Part shown: positions 20,501-31,440 of the stretch, piece by piece
Numbering within the stretch: position 1 is the first letter of the stretch
Layout of the letters: every line of letters starts with the position of its first letter
From: Sipunculus nudus
Taxonomy: Eukaryota; Annelida; Sipuncula; Golfingiida; Sipunculidae
Assembly (NCBI GenBank): GCA_026874595.1
Contig: CM049306.1
Span: 65,354,019-65,418,018, forward strand
Direction: 5' to 3'
Length of the DNA: 64,000 bases
Made by a program: the position numbers and the translations under genes
The notes under the pieces: generated by a model
The model's database searches: none
What the model saw: the letters and a program-made list of their open reading frames with translations, nothing else
Told to the model about the DNA's origin: nothing

Positions 20501-21702
20501 AAACGAGGCGATATTTGACGAGAAATGCTATATAAACACATAATGTGACTGAAAGTGTGAGACGCTGTCACATGCTGAAAACTATATGTCTGTAGTGTAA
20601 AATATGACAGCATTATAGGCATTTGTTTAAATGGTCCCCTGTTCTCGTTTGACGACAGATGGTGCGAGATTTGACGAAATATTCACTTGTGTCACTTTAA
20701 TCTACTTAAACATCCTGGAACAATAACAGACTAGACTCTTGTAGCATATAAATAGCCGAGATACAGATATTCGTTTAAAATCTCGAATTTCTCGTTTGGT
20801 GGGAGATGATGCGAGATTGGGCGAGATTTGCAATTCATTCATATTAAGCTCTAAAATAGCTACCAAATGCAGAAAACAACTGCTCTTTAGCTTAAAAGGT
20901 GATCAGGTTATAAGCATTTCTGTGAAATCTCGTAATTTCTCGTTTGACGAAAAACCGAGCGAGATTTGACGAGATTTGCAACTGAATGACTTAGAACCAA
21001 GGGAATGTTGCCTTATGCAAAACACTTGACCCTTGTAGCATAAATATTTACAGAGATAAAAGCCAAAAACATCATGTTTTCAGATTGTCAAGTTTTACCC
21101 CAAAATTTGGTAACCATGGTAACCGCAGCACAAGGCTATATGTACGAAGGAATAAGGCAATGATCCTAGTTTAAGATGCGACCAAAAAAATTGTTATATG
21201 CTTAATATTTTTTTAGATATTGCGGGAAAATGATAAGTTCTGGTGTTTCCAGTACCACGCCCCCTGGTGGCTTTTTTCGAAAAATGAAAAAACAAGTTTG
21301 AGATAATACAGAAAAACAGAAAATATGTCACTTTCAGAATCTTAGCTGTAAAACTGCCACCTCTAAATCGTATTTAATAAAATCTCGAAAAGTCTCATTT
21401 GACGACAAATGGCACGAGATTTTGCGAGACTTGCATTAATTTTGCATAGAACCTATAAAACGCTACACAATGCAGAAAACTAGACCTCTCTATCTTAATA
21501 AATGAGAAATTTGGAAGGAAATTTTCGAATTTTCTGATTTTCCCCAAAAAATACGTTACCATGGTAACCATTGACGGGGAAAATGTGCTAGCACTTGGAA
21601 AGCTAACATTAAGAGGAATAAAATGAGCTACAGATTATGCGGCTGCGATTATTATTGACGAAGATATGAAGAAAATAAAGATTTTAGGTTTTTTGGTGAC
21701 AC
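20501..21702 (+). repeat. X-unit series
   Basis: Long form continuing the S unit interrupted at 18,612. Dyads near 20,645, 20,790 and 20,935; GGTAACCATGGTAACCG near 21,110; core CCACGCCCCCTGGTGGC at 21255-21271; perfect GTTACCATGGTAAC at 21555-21568. Confidence 0.7.
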
Positions 21703-22140
21703 TGACCTTGACCTTTGACCGATCATGACCAAAAACAATAGGCTCCGAGGAGAAAAGATCTTACACTTAGTGCATAAGTTTCAGAGCGATTGCTTAAAAA
21801 CTGTGGCCTGTAGCGCGTGTACATACAGACAAACAAACAGACAGACAGACAGACAAACAAACAAACAAACAAACATACGCGGGTGATCAACATGCTTGCG
21901 AAAATCGAAGATTTCCGGCAAGCAACAAACAAACAAACATACGGAACTGACCAACATACTTGCCGAAATCTTTGATTCCGGCAAGTAACAAACAAACATA
22001 CGGAACTGACCAACATACTTGCGAAAATCGAAGATTTCCGGCAAGTAACAAACAGACATCCGCGACTGACCAACCAGCTTGCGAAAATCGAACATTCCGG
22101 CAAGCAATAAAGTTGTGACTGTGCCTCCAACATGTATGAT
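21703..22140 (+). repeat. Tail with four minisatellite copies
   Basis: Half-sites 21703-21720, CAGA/CAAA tract 21825-21876, then four hairpin minisatellite copies to 22,108: one GCGGGTGATC type, two CGGAACTGACC types (one with a shortened hairpin, ATCTTTGATTCCGGCAAG) and one CCGCGACTGACC type with a damaged hairpin (ATCGAACATTCCGG). This is the longest minisatellite in locus 1. Confidence 0.8.
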
Positions 22141-23401
22141 CATAGATGGGGCCCGGAGAGGCCGTCACGCACCGCTGCACACGCCGGCCGCCCACCGTAA
22201 GGACCCTGCCGGCACTTGCGGCGACGGCACGTGACTTCGCGGTTTGGTGAAACACGGCGCGAGATTTGACGAGACTTACAATGCGACCCCTGAATGTGAC
22301 TGCGAGTGTCAGCCGCTATCCGGCGCTGCAAGCCATGTGTCTGTAGCGTAAAAAATGACAGAATTATAGGCATTTCTTTGAATGGTCACGTGTTCTCGTT
22401 TCACGAGAAACGGCGCGAGATATGACGAGACTTGCAATTGAACGGCTTAGAACTAGAGGGATGCTGTCTAACGCCAAAAACCCGACCTTTCTATCGCAAA
22501 TATCAACAGAGATAGAAGCTGGAAAACTCCGAATTTTCAGATTGTCAAGTTTTACCCCAAAATTTGGTAACCATGGTAACGGCAGCACAAAGCAACATGT
22601 GCGAAGGGATAAGCCAATGTTCCTAGTTTCAGATACGACCAAAAAAATGGTGTCACGTTTAATATTTTTTGAGATATTGCAGAAAAATGATATGTTACAG
22701 TGTTTCAGGTACCACGCCCCCTGGTGGCTATTTCCAAAAAATGAAAAATTGGTTTCGAGATATTTCTAGATAACACAAAATATGTCATTTTCAAAGTCAT
22801 AGTTTAAAAAATGTGACCTGTAAGCCATGTTAAATGAAATCTCGAAAATTCTCGTTTGACGAGAAATGGTGCGAGATTTTACGAGACTTTCACTTGTATA
22901 ATAAAAAGCTTATTTAGTACTATCTGATGCAAAAAACTAGAACTCTCTAGCTTTAAAAATTACAAAGTTAGAAAAATTAGGCCTTTTATTTTCGAAAATC
23001 ATGAGTTTTCCCCCAAAATGTGTAACCATAGAAACAGCAGATTTCAGCAACATATATATCAGAAGAAAGGCCTTGGAATGCCGATTAAAATGAGCCATGT
23101 TTGAAGTGGCTATGACAAATAGTAATGGAGATATGAAGAAAAGAGCACTTTAGGAACTTTTGATGACCTTGACCTTGACCTTTGACCTATATTGCCCAAA
23201 AACAATAGGCTTCTTGCATTTTTGATTTTACACAAACTGTGAAAGTTTGAAAGCGATGGGATCAAAATTGCGACCTGTAGAGACTGGACAGACAAACAAA
23301 CAAACAGACAAACAGACATCCGCGACTGACCAACCAGCTTGCGAAAATCGAAGATTTCCGGCAAGCAATAAAGTTGTGACTGTGCCTCCAACATGTATGA
23401 T
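22141..23401 (+). repeat. Higher-order unit 1 (1,261 bp: G, X, tail)
   Basis: G unit from 22,147, X unit with GGTAACCATGGTAACGG (22,567) and core CCACGCCCCCTGGTGGC (22712-22728), short X unit with degenerate X-box near 23,025, half-sites 23164-23187, CAAA/CAGA tract 23287-23316 and one minisatellite copy. The next unit starts exactly 1,261 bp later. Confidence 0.8.
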
Positions 23402-24640
23402 CATAGATGGGGCCCGGAGAGGCCGTCACGCACCGCTGCACACGCCGGCCGCCCACCGTAAGGACCCTGCCGCCACTTGCGGCGACGGCACGTGTCTTCG
23501 TGGTTTGGCGAAAAACGGCGCGAGATTTGACGAGACTAACAATGTGACCCCTGAATGTGACTGCGAGTGTCAGCCGCTATCCAGCGCTGCAAACCATGTG
23601 TCTGTAGCGTGAAAAATGACAGAATTATAGGCATTTCTTTGAATGGTCACGTGTTCTCGTTTCACGAGAAACGGTGCGAGATATGACGAGACTTGCGATT
23701 GAATGACTAAGAACTAGACGGATGCTGTCTAACGCCAAACACCAGACCTTTCTATCGCAAATATCAACAGAGATAGAAGCTGGAAAACTCCGAATTTTCA
23801 GATTGTCAAGTTTTACCCCAAAATTTGGTAACCATGGTAACGGCAGCACAAAGCAACGTGTGCGAAGGGATAAGCCAACGTTCCTAGTTTCAGATACGAC
23901 CAAAAAAATGGTGTCACGTTTAATATTTTTTGAGATATTGCAGAAAAATGATATGTTACAGTGTTTCATGTACCACGCCCCCTGGTGGCTATTTCCAAAA
24001 AATGAAAAATTGGTTTCGAGATATTTCTAAATAACACAAAATATGTCATTTTCAAAGTCATAGTTTAAAAAATGCGACCTGTAAGCCATATTTAATGAAA
24101 TCTCGAAAATTCTCGTTTGACGAGATATTATACGAGATATCGCGAGACTTTTAATAAAATCCTGCAGTACTTGTTAAATGCTACCTGATGCAAAAAACTA
24201 GAACTCTCTAGCTTTAAAAATGACAAAGTTAGAAAAAATTGTCCTTTGATTTTCGATTTACATCACTTTTACCCAAAAATACGTAACCATGGTGACAACC
24301 AATTTGAATCAGCTACACACCAGACGAAAGGCCTTGGAATGACGATTAAAATGAGCCATGTTTGAAGTGGCTATGACAAATAGTAATTGAGATATGAAGA
24401 AAAGAGCACTTTAGGAACTTTTGATGACCTTGACCTTGACCTTTGACCTATATTGCCCAAAAACAATAGGCTTCTTGCATTTTTGATTTTACACAAACTG
24501 TGAAAGTTTGAAAGCGATGGGATCAAAATTGTGACCTGTAGAGACTGGACAGACAAACAAACAAACAAACAAACAGACAAACAGACATCCGCAACTGACC
24601 AACATACTTGCGAAAATCGAAGATTTCCGGCAAGTAACAA
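23402..24640 (+). repeat. Higher-order unit 2 (G, X, tail)
   Basis: Tandem copy of the previous unit at offset 1,261, with core at 23973-23989. From about 24,124, inside the CGAG dyad, it switches to a different short X unit (CGAGATATTATACGAG) and returns to the shared sequence near 24,340. It ends with half-sites at 24425-24448 and two minisatellite copies (24,581-24,688). Confidence 0.8.
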
Positions 24641-25914
24641 ACGGAACTGATCAACATACTTGTCGAAATCTCTGATTCCGGCAAGCAATAAACTATAACG
24701 CGACAGAAATGGCAAACCGGCCGGCAAAGAGTGCCTGTGGTCACTTATTTTATACGGCGAACGCTATAATTTTTGCAGTCACGGGAAAGCGTGTCTGTCT
24801 TTCATACTAAAACGCGTGCATGCATGCGTGATGGCATATGTATTTGTGCATGCGGGTTTTAATTTTTACAAAGTTGCTAAAATTTGTGGGGACCGTGTAT
24901 GATTAAACAAAAGAGGTCATGGGCAGAAAGGCCATGAAACGCCCATTCATATGGTGTACAGTTTATGTACCTAACATGTGTAGTTTTGGAGATATGGTTA
25001 AACAATGATAGTAGGTACGGGGTTGCAGTGCAGCGCCCCCTAGCGGAAATTTTCCAAAAACTGAACAATTGCTTTCGAGATATTAGTGTATGACGTAACA
25101 TGTATCAGTTTCAAAAGGATGCCTGCATATCTGTGGCCTATAGGGCATGTCACCGTGAAATCGCGAAATCTCATTCGACGAGAAACGGTGCGAGATTTTG
25201 CAAGATTTTTGGTTGGATCACCGAGAACTCACCAAGCGCTACAAGATGCAAAAATTTTGACCTCTCTAGCATAAAAACTGACAGAGTTAGAAGCTGAAAA
25301 CTGCATATTTTCAAAATTGAAAGGTTTTACCCCAAAAATAGAGAAATCTGGCAATAGCGCACTTTGGCACCTATGCGCAAAAACAAGCCCATGGACCCTA
25401 GTTTAAGGTGCTGTGATGGAAATGGCCCAATGTTTAATAGTTCTGGAGGTATAGCACCAAAACAAATTTTCATGTTTTTTCATCTGCAACGCCCCCTGGC
25501 GGCCATTTCCAAAATCTGAAAAACCCGTTTCGAGATATTCTTATGTTACATAAAATATCTCAGAATCAGTAAAATTGCTGCAAATTTGAAAAATATCACG
25601 AAATTCCATGATTTCTCCCCAAAATTGCGTAACCATGGTAACAGCGAAATGAGGCAATTTTGCAGTGTTGGAAGTGGCCATTCAGTGGCAAATAAAACGG
25701 GCAACAGATTAGGTGCCTACGGCTATTTTTGACGAAGGTATGAAGAAAAAACCGTTTTTGAGCTTTTTGGTGACCCTGACCTTGACCCTTGACCGATCAT
25801 GACCAAAAACAATAGGCTCCGAGAAGAACCGATTATACACTCTATCTATAAGTTTCAGGACGATTGGTGCAAAATTGTGGCCTGTAGAGCGGGGACATAC
25901 AGACAAACAAACAA
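24641..25914 (+). repeat. H unit, copy 1 (1,274 bp)
   Basis: Begins at ACGGAACTGATC. It contains a stretch not found in the other modules (AACCGGCCGGCAAAGAGTGCC), a 19 bp strictly alternating purine-pyrimidine run at 24812-24830, cores CAGCGCCCCCTAGCGG (25031-25046) and AACGCCCCCTGGCGGCC (25488-25504), CGTAACCATGGTAACAGC near 25,630, half-sites at 25771-25794 (TGACCC variants) and a short CAAA tract. Relatives lie at 40,918 and 42,191. Confidence 0.85.
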
Positions 25915-26473
25915 ACGGAACTGATCAACATACTTGTCGAAATCTCTGATTCCGGCAAGCAATAAACTATAACGCGACAGAAATGGCAAACCGGCCGGCA
26001 AAGAGTGCCTGTGGTCACTTATTTTATACGGCGAACGCTATAATTTTTGCAGTCACGGGAAAGCGTGTCTGTCTTTCATACTAAAACGCGTGCATGCATG
26101 CGTGATGGCATATGTATTTGTGCATGCGGGTTTTAATTTTTACAAAGTTGCTAAAATTTGTGGGGACCGTGTATGATTAAACAAAAGAGGTCATGGGCAG
26201 AAAGGCCATGAAACGCCCATTCATATGGTGTACAGTTTATGTACCTAACATGTGTAGTTTTGGAGATATGGTTAAACAATGATAGTAGGTACGGGGTTGC
26301 AGTGCAGCGCCCCCTAGCGGAAATTTTCCAAAAACTGAACAATTGCTTTCGAGATATTAGTGTATGACGTAACATGTATCAGTTTCAAAAGGATGCCTGC
26401 ATATCTGTGGCCTATAGGGCATGTCACCGTGAAATCGCGAAATCTCATTCGACGAGAAACGGTGCGAGATTTT
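25915..26473 (+). repeat. H unit, partial tandem copy 2
   Basis: Identical by eye to the first 559 bp of copy 1 (offset 1,274). It stops at ACGGTGCGAGATTTT inside the CGAG dyad, where sequence switches to the X unit of the 22,870/27,735 type. Confidence 0.85.
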
Positions 26474-26967
26474 ACGAGACTTTCACTTGTATGATAAAAA
26501 GCTTATTTAGTACTATCTGATGCAAAAAACTAGAACTCTCTAGCTTTAAAAATGACAAAGTTAGAAAAATTAGGCCTTTTATTTTCGAAAATCATGAGTT
26601 TTCCCCAAAAATGTGTAACCATAGAAACAGCAGATTTCAGCAACATATATATCAGAAGAAAGGCCTTGGAATGCCGATTAAAATGAGCCATATTTGAAGT
26701 GGCTATGACAAATAGTAATGGAGATATGAAGAAAAGAGCACTTAAGGAACTTTTGATGACCTTGACCTTGACCTTTGACCTATATTGCCCAAAAACAATA
26801 GGCCTCCAGGACTTTTCCTTGTCTACCATCTGTGTAAGTTTAAAAGCAATTGCTGCAAAATTGTGGCCTGTAGAGAGTACACAGACAGACAGACAGACAA
26901 ACAGACAAACAGACATCCGCGACTGACCAACCTGCTTGCAGAAATCGAAGATTTCCGGCAAGCAATA
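26474..26967 (+). repeat. Short X unit and tail, duplicated at 27,739
   Basis: Sequence from about 26,461 to 26,964 recurs at 27,726-28,229 (offset 1,265). Degenerate X-box GTAACCATAGAAACAGC, half-sites at 26757-26780, CAGA/CAAA tract 26879-26912, one minisatellite copy. Confidence 0.8.
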
Positions 26968-27725
26968 AAGTTGTGACTGTGCCTCCAACATGTACGATAA
27001 TAGATGGGGCCCGGAGAGGCCGTCACGGACCGCTGCACACGCCGGCCGCCCACCGTAAGGACCCTGCCGCCACTTGCGGCGACGGCACGTGTCTTCGTGG
27101 TTTGGCGTAAAACGGCGCGAGATTTGACGAGACTAACAATGTAACCCCTGAATGTGACCGCGAGTGTCAGCCGCTATGCAGCGCTGCATACCATGTGTCT
27201 GTAGCGTCAAAAATGACAGAATTATAGGCATTTCTTTGAATGGTCACGTGTTCTCGTTTCACGAGAAACGGTGCGGGATATGACGAGACTTGCGATTGAA
27301 CGGCTTAGAACTAGAGGGATGCTGTCTAACGCCAAAAACCAGACCTTTCTATCGCAAATATCAACAGAGATAGAAGCTGGAAAACTCCGCATTTTCAGAT
27401 TGTCAAGTTTTACCCCAAAATTCGGTAACCATGGTAACGGCAGCACAAAGCTACATGTGCGAAGGGATAAGCCAATGTTCCTAGTGTCAGATACGACAAA
27501 AAAAATGGTGTCACGTTTAATATTTTTTGAGATATTGCAGAAAAATGAAATGTTACAGTGTTTCAGGTACCACGCCCCCTGGTGGCTATTTCCAAAAAAT
27601 GAAAAATTGGTTTCGAGATATTTCTTAATAACACAAAATATGTCATTTTCAAAGTCATAGTTTAAAAAATGCGACCTGTAAGCCATATTTAATGAAATCT
27701 CGAAAATTCTCGTTTGACGAGAAAT
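26968..27725 (+). repeat. G unit and X unit
   Basis: G unit at about 27,006-27,150 (ATGATCATAGATGGGG reads ACGATAATAGATGGGG here), then an X unit with GGTAACCATGGTAACGG near 27,424 and core CCACGCCCCCTGGTGG (27570-27585). The same arrangement occurs in the 1,261 bp units at 22,141 and 23,402. Confidence 0.75.
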
Positions 27726-28302
27726 GGTGCGAGATTTTACGAGACTTTCACTTGTATGATAAAAAGCTTATTTAGTACTATCTGATGCAAAAAACTAGAA
27801 CTCTCTAGCTTTAAAAATGACAAAGTTAGAAAAATTAGGCCTTTTATTTTCGAAAATCATGAGTTTTCCCCAAAAATGTGTAACCATAGAAACAGCAGAT
27901 TTCAGCAACATATATATCAGAAGAAAGGCCTTGGAATGCCGATTAAAATGAGCCATATTTGAAGTGGCTATGACAAATAGTAATGGAGATATGAAGAAAA
28001 GAGCACTTAAGGAACTTTTGATGACCTTGACCTTGACCTTTGACCTATATTGCCCAAAAACAATAGGCCTCCAGGACTTTTCCTTGTCTACCATCTGTGT
28101 AAGTTTAAAAGCAATTGCTGCAAAATTGTGGCCTGTAGAGAGTACACAGACAGACAGACAGACAAACAGACAAAAAGACATCCGCGACTGACCAACCTGC
28201 TTGCAGAAATCGAAGATTTCCGGCAAGCAACAAACAGACAAACAGACATCCGCGACTGACCAACCTGCTTGCAGAAATCGAAGATTTCCGGCAAGCAACA
28301 AA
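27726..28302 (+). repeat. Short X unit and tail with two minisatellite copies
   Basis: Copy of 26,461-26,964, then a second minisatellite repeat. Half-sites 28022-28045; tract 28143-28170, where one CAGA has become AAAG. It ends in CTAGACGACC-AGA-GGTC. Confidence 0.8.
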
Positions 28303-29055
28303 CTAGACGACCAGAGGTCAAACACTTGCCGGAAATGGCCGGTAATAAGACAGCGAAACAGACAGACAGTTATTAGGCAGACAGACAGGGAACGTATAAC
28401 ACTGTCTATAGTTTTGGAGATATGGCACAATGATGATTGCTGCAGCGCCATCTGGCGGCTATTTCTAAAAGGGCAAAAAATGTTTCGAGACATTTTATTT
28501 TTTTATTATATATATTTGATGTATAATTAAAATTTAACCCCCGCAGAATACGACAGAGTCCCCACGAGGTTAAAGGCATTAAATCTAGTTCCGGAAATGG
28601 CCGGAAATAAGACAGCAAAACAGACGGACAGTTACTAGTCAGGCAGACAGGGAACGTTTGGATTTGATCAAATGAACAACCGCTATCATGGTTAAAATGG
28701 AAGTACATTTTTATGTGATTTCGCTGATTTTCAATAGCCACAAATGAGTAGACAGACAGAGGGAAAATAACTCCATGTGTAGGCAATGTACTCCTGTCAT
28801 GGAGAATGGAAAGCATGAATAAAATAAGCGTCAGTCAATTAGAATAAATCTTCATATTTTGAATTTCGGGAAAAAGAAGAATTTAATTGTAACCTATATT
28901 AGGCCCCCATGGTAACGGAAGAATATGACAGAGTCTTCACGAGGATAAACCCATTAAATCTAGTTTCAGATGCTGCAATCAATGTTGTGACACTATCTCT
29001 AGTTTTATAGATATGGCAAAAAAATGATTGCTGCAGTGCCATCTGGCGGCTATTA
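28303..29055 (+). repeat. Scrambled L and AT fragments before the locus 2 boundary
   Basis: An L-unit start (to about 28,385) is broken by an AT monomer with an intact core at 28443-28459. After TTAAATCTAGTT (about 28,590) an L unit resumes at CCGGAAATGGCCGG and runs to about 28,900. A final AT monomer follows, with core CAGTGCCATCTGGCGGC near 29,034. The L unit is thus split, by insertion or recombination, by an AT monomer. Confidence 0.7.
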
Positions 29056-31409
29056 TTAAAAGGACAAAAAGTAAGTTTCGAGATATTTTATTTTTTTATA
29101 ATAAATATTTGATGTATAACTAAATTTAAACTTCTGCTGAATATGACAATGTCCCCACGAGGAAAACGCATTAAATCTAGGTTCAGAAGCTGCAATCAAT
29201 GTTGTGACACCGTCTATAGTTTTGGAGATATGGCACAATAATGATTACTGCAGCGCCATCTGAAAGGAAAAAAAATAGTTTCAAGATATTTTATTTTTAA
29301 TTATATATATTTTATGTATAATTAAACTTTAACCCCCGCGGAATACGACAGTCCCCACGAGGTTAAACGCTTTAAATCTAGTTTCAGAAGCTGCAATCAA
29401 TGTTGTGACACTGTCTATAGTTTTGGAGATATGGCACAATAATAATTGCTGCAGCGCCATCTGAAAGGGAAAAAAAATAGTTTCGCGATATTTTAATTTT
29501 TATTATATATATTTTATGTATAATTAAAATTTAACCCCCACAGAATACGACAGAGTCCAAACGAGGTTAAACGCATTAAATATAGTTTCAGAAGCTGCAA
29601 TCAATGTTGTGACACTGTCTATAGTTTTGGAGATATGGCACAATAATGATTGCTGCAGCGCCATCTGGGGGCTATTTTCTAAAAGGAAAAAAATAAATTT
29701 CCAGATATTTTATTTTAATATATATATTTGATGTATAATTAAAATTTTACTCCTGCCCCCAACTGCTTAACCAGGGATCAGCCCATATTTTGACACCCCC
29801 AACTACAAAATCGGGGATCCGTCCCTGGTTTCAAAGATTTGCCAGTGGTTCCTGGCAACACAAGTGGCCGCACAAGGGGACACAATAAAAATCACAGGTG
29901 TGTTCCCTCCACATTTAGCGGCTTTTGTCCTCTATTCAATGCTGCTTTGTGAGATTCATGGACGACCGCGCACGCCAACATGCAACTGTAATAGCCTTGC
30001 CGGCACTTACCGGTCAACCCTGAAGCCACTTGTGCTCACGGCAATTGGATGTATTTTCATCATTTGATGAAAAACGAGGCAAGATTTGACGAGAATTGCA
30101 ATAAAATCACTTGATGTGAATGAGAGTGTCAGACGCTGTCAAATGCTAAAAACTATATGTCTGTAGGGTATAAAATGACAGCATAATAGGCATTTGTTTA
30201 AATGGTCCACTGTTCTCGTTTGACGAAAAATGGTGCGAGATATAACGAAATATTCATTTCTATCACTTAACACTAATCAAATGATTTTTGAACAGTAGAA
30301 AAATAAAATCTCTAGCATAAAATTGAAAGAGATAAAGACATTTGTTGAATATTTTGTTCAAAATATCGAATATTCTCGTTTGGCGGTAGATGATGCGAGA
30401 TTTTGCGAGATTTGCAGTTTTATCATGTTAAGCTTCCGAAAGGCTACCAGAGGCTGAAACCGTATACTCTTTAACCTAAAACGTGATCGAGTTATCAGCA
30501 TTTCTGCGAAATCTCGTAATTTCTCGTTTGACGGAAAAACAGATCGAGATTCTACGAGACTTCCAATTGACTGGATTGGAGCCAAAGGAATGCTACCTCA
30601 TGCAGAAAACTAGACCCTTGAAGTATAAATATCAACAGAGATAGAAGCAAAAAACTAATTATTTTCAGATTGTCAAGTTTTACCCCAAAATTTGGTTACC
30701 ATGGTAACGGCAGCACAAAGCTACATGTACCCAGGAATAAGCCAATGATCCTAGTCTTAGATGCGACAAAAGAAATTGTTATATGCTTAATATTTTTTAA
30801 GATGTTGTGCAAAAATGATAAGTTGTAGTGTTACCAGTACCACGCCCCCTGGTGGCTTTTTTAAAAAAATGAAAAAACAATTTCGAGATATTTATAAATA
30901 ACACAAAATACATTAATTTCAAAGCCATTGTTAATAAAATGCAACCTGCAGGTCATATTTAATGAAATCTCGAAAACTCTCGTTTGACGAGAAATAGTGC
31001 GAGGTTTTGCGGGATTAACAATTCTATCATAAACAGCTCATGAAATACTACCTGATGCAGAAAACTAGAACTCTCTAGCTTTAAAAATGAAAAATTTAGA
31101 AAGAAAATATCGAATTCTATCATTTCTTCCCAAAAATACGTTACTATGGTAACGAATGATCAGAGATATTTGCTAGCATGTGGAAAGGTAACATGATGAG
31201 GAATAAAATGAGCTAAAGATTAAGCCGCTACGATTATTTTTTACAAAGATATGAAGGAAAATCCGTTTTAAGGTTTTTCAGGGACCCTGACCTTGACCTT
31301 GAACCGATCATGACCCAAAACAATAGGCTCCGAGGAGAATTGATTTTACACTAAATGTATAAGTTTCAGAGCGATTGGTGCAAAATTGTGGCCTGTAGAG
31401 TGGGGATAT

Positions 31410-31440
<31 letters not shown>

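Larger units (their letters stand above)
9593..22577. repeat. Duplication block D3, left copy
   Basis: Matches about 51,022-64,000. The offset is 41,429, rising to 41,430 after an A run near 14,575, returning at an A run near 16,990, falling by 2 at a G run (19,610-19,622: 13 G versus 11 G) and by 4 at an ACGG run near 20,420. Substitutions noticed include 10703 A/G and 15403 G/T. The match is cut only by the window end. Confidence 0.95.

Noticed and set aside
21873-22108. CRISPR-like direct repeats with hairpins
   Set aside because: The spacers are near-identical rather than unique, no cas genes exist, and the context is eukaryotic. It is a minisatellite.
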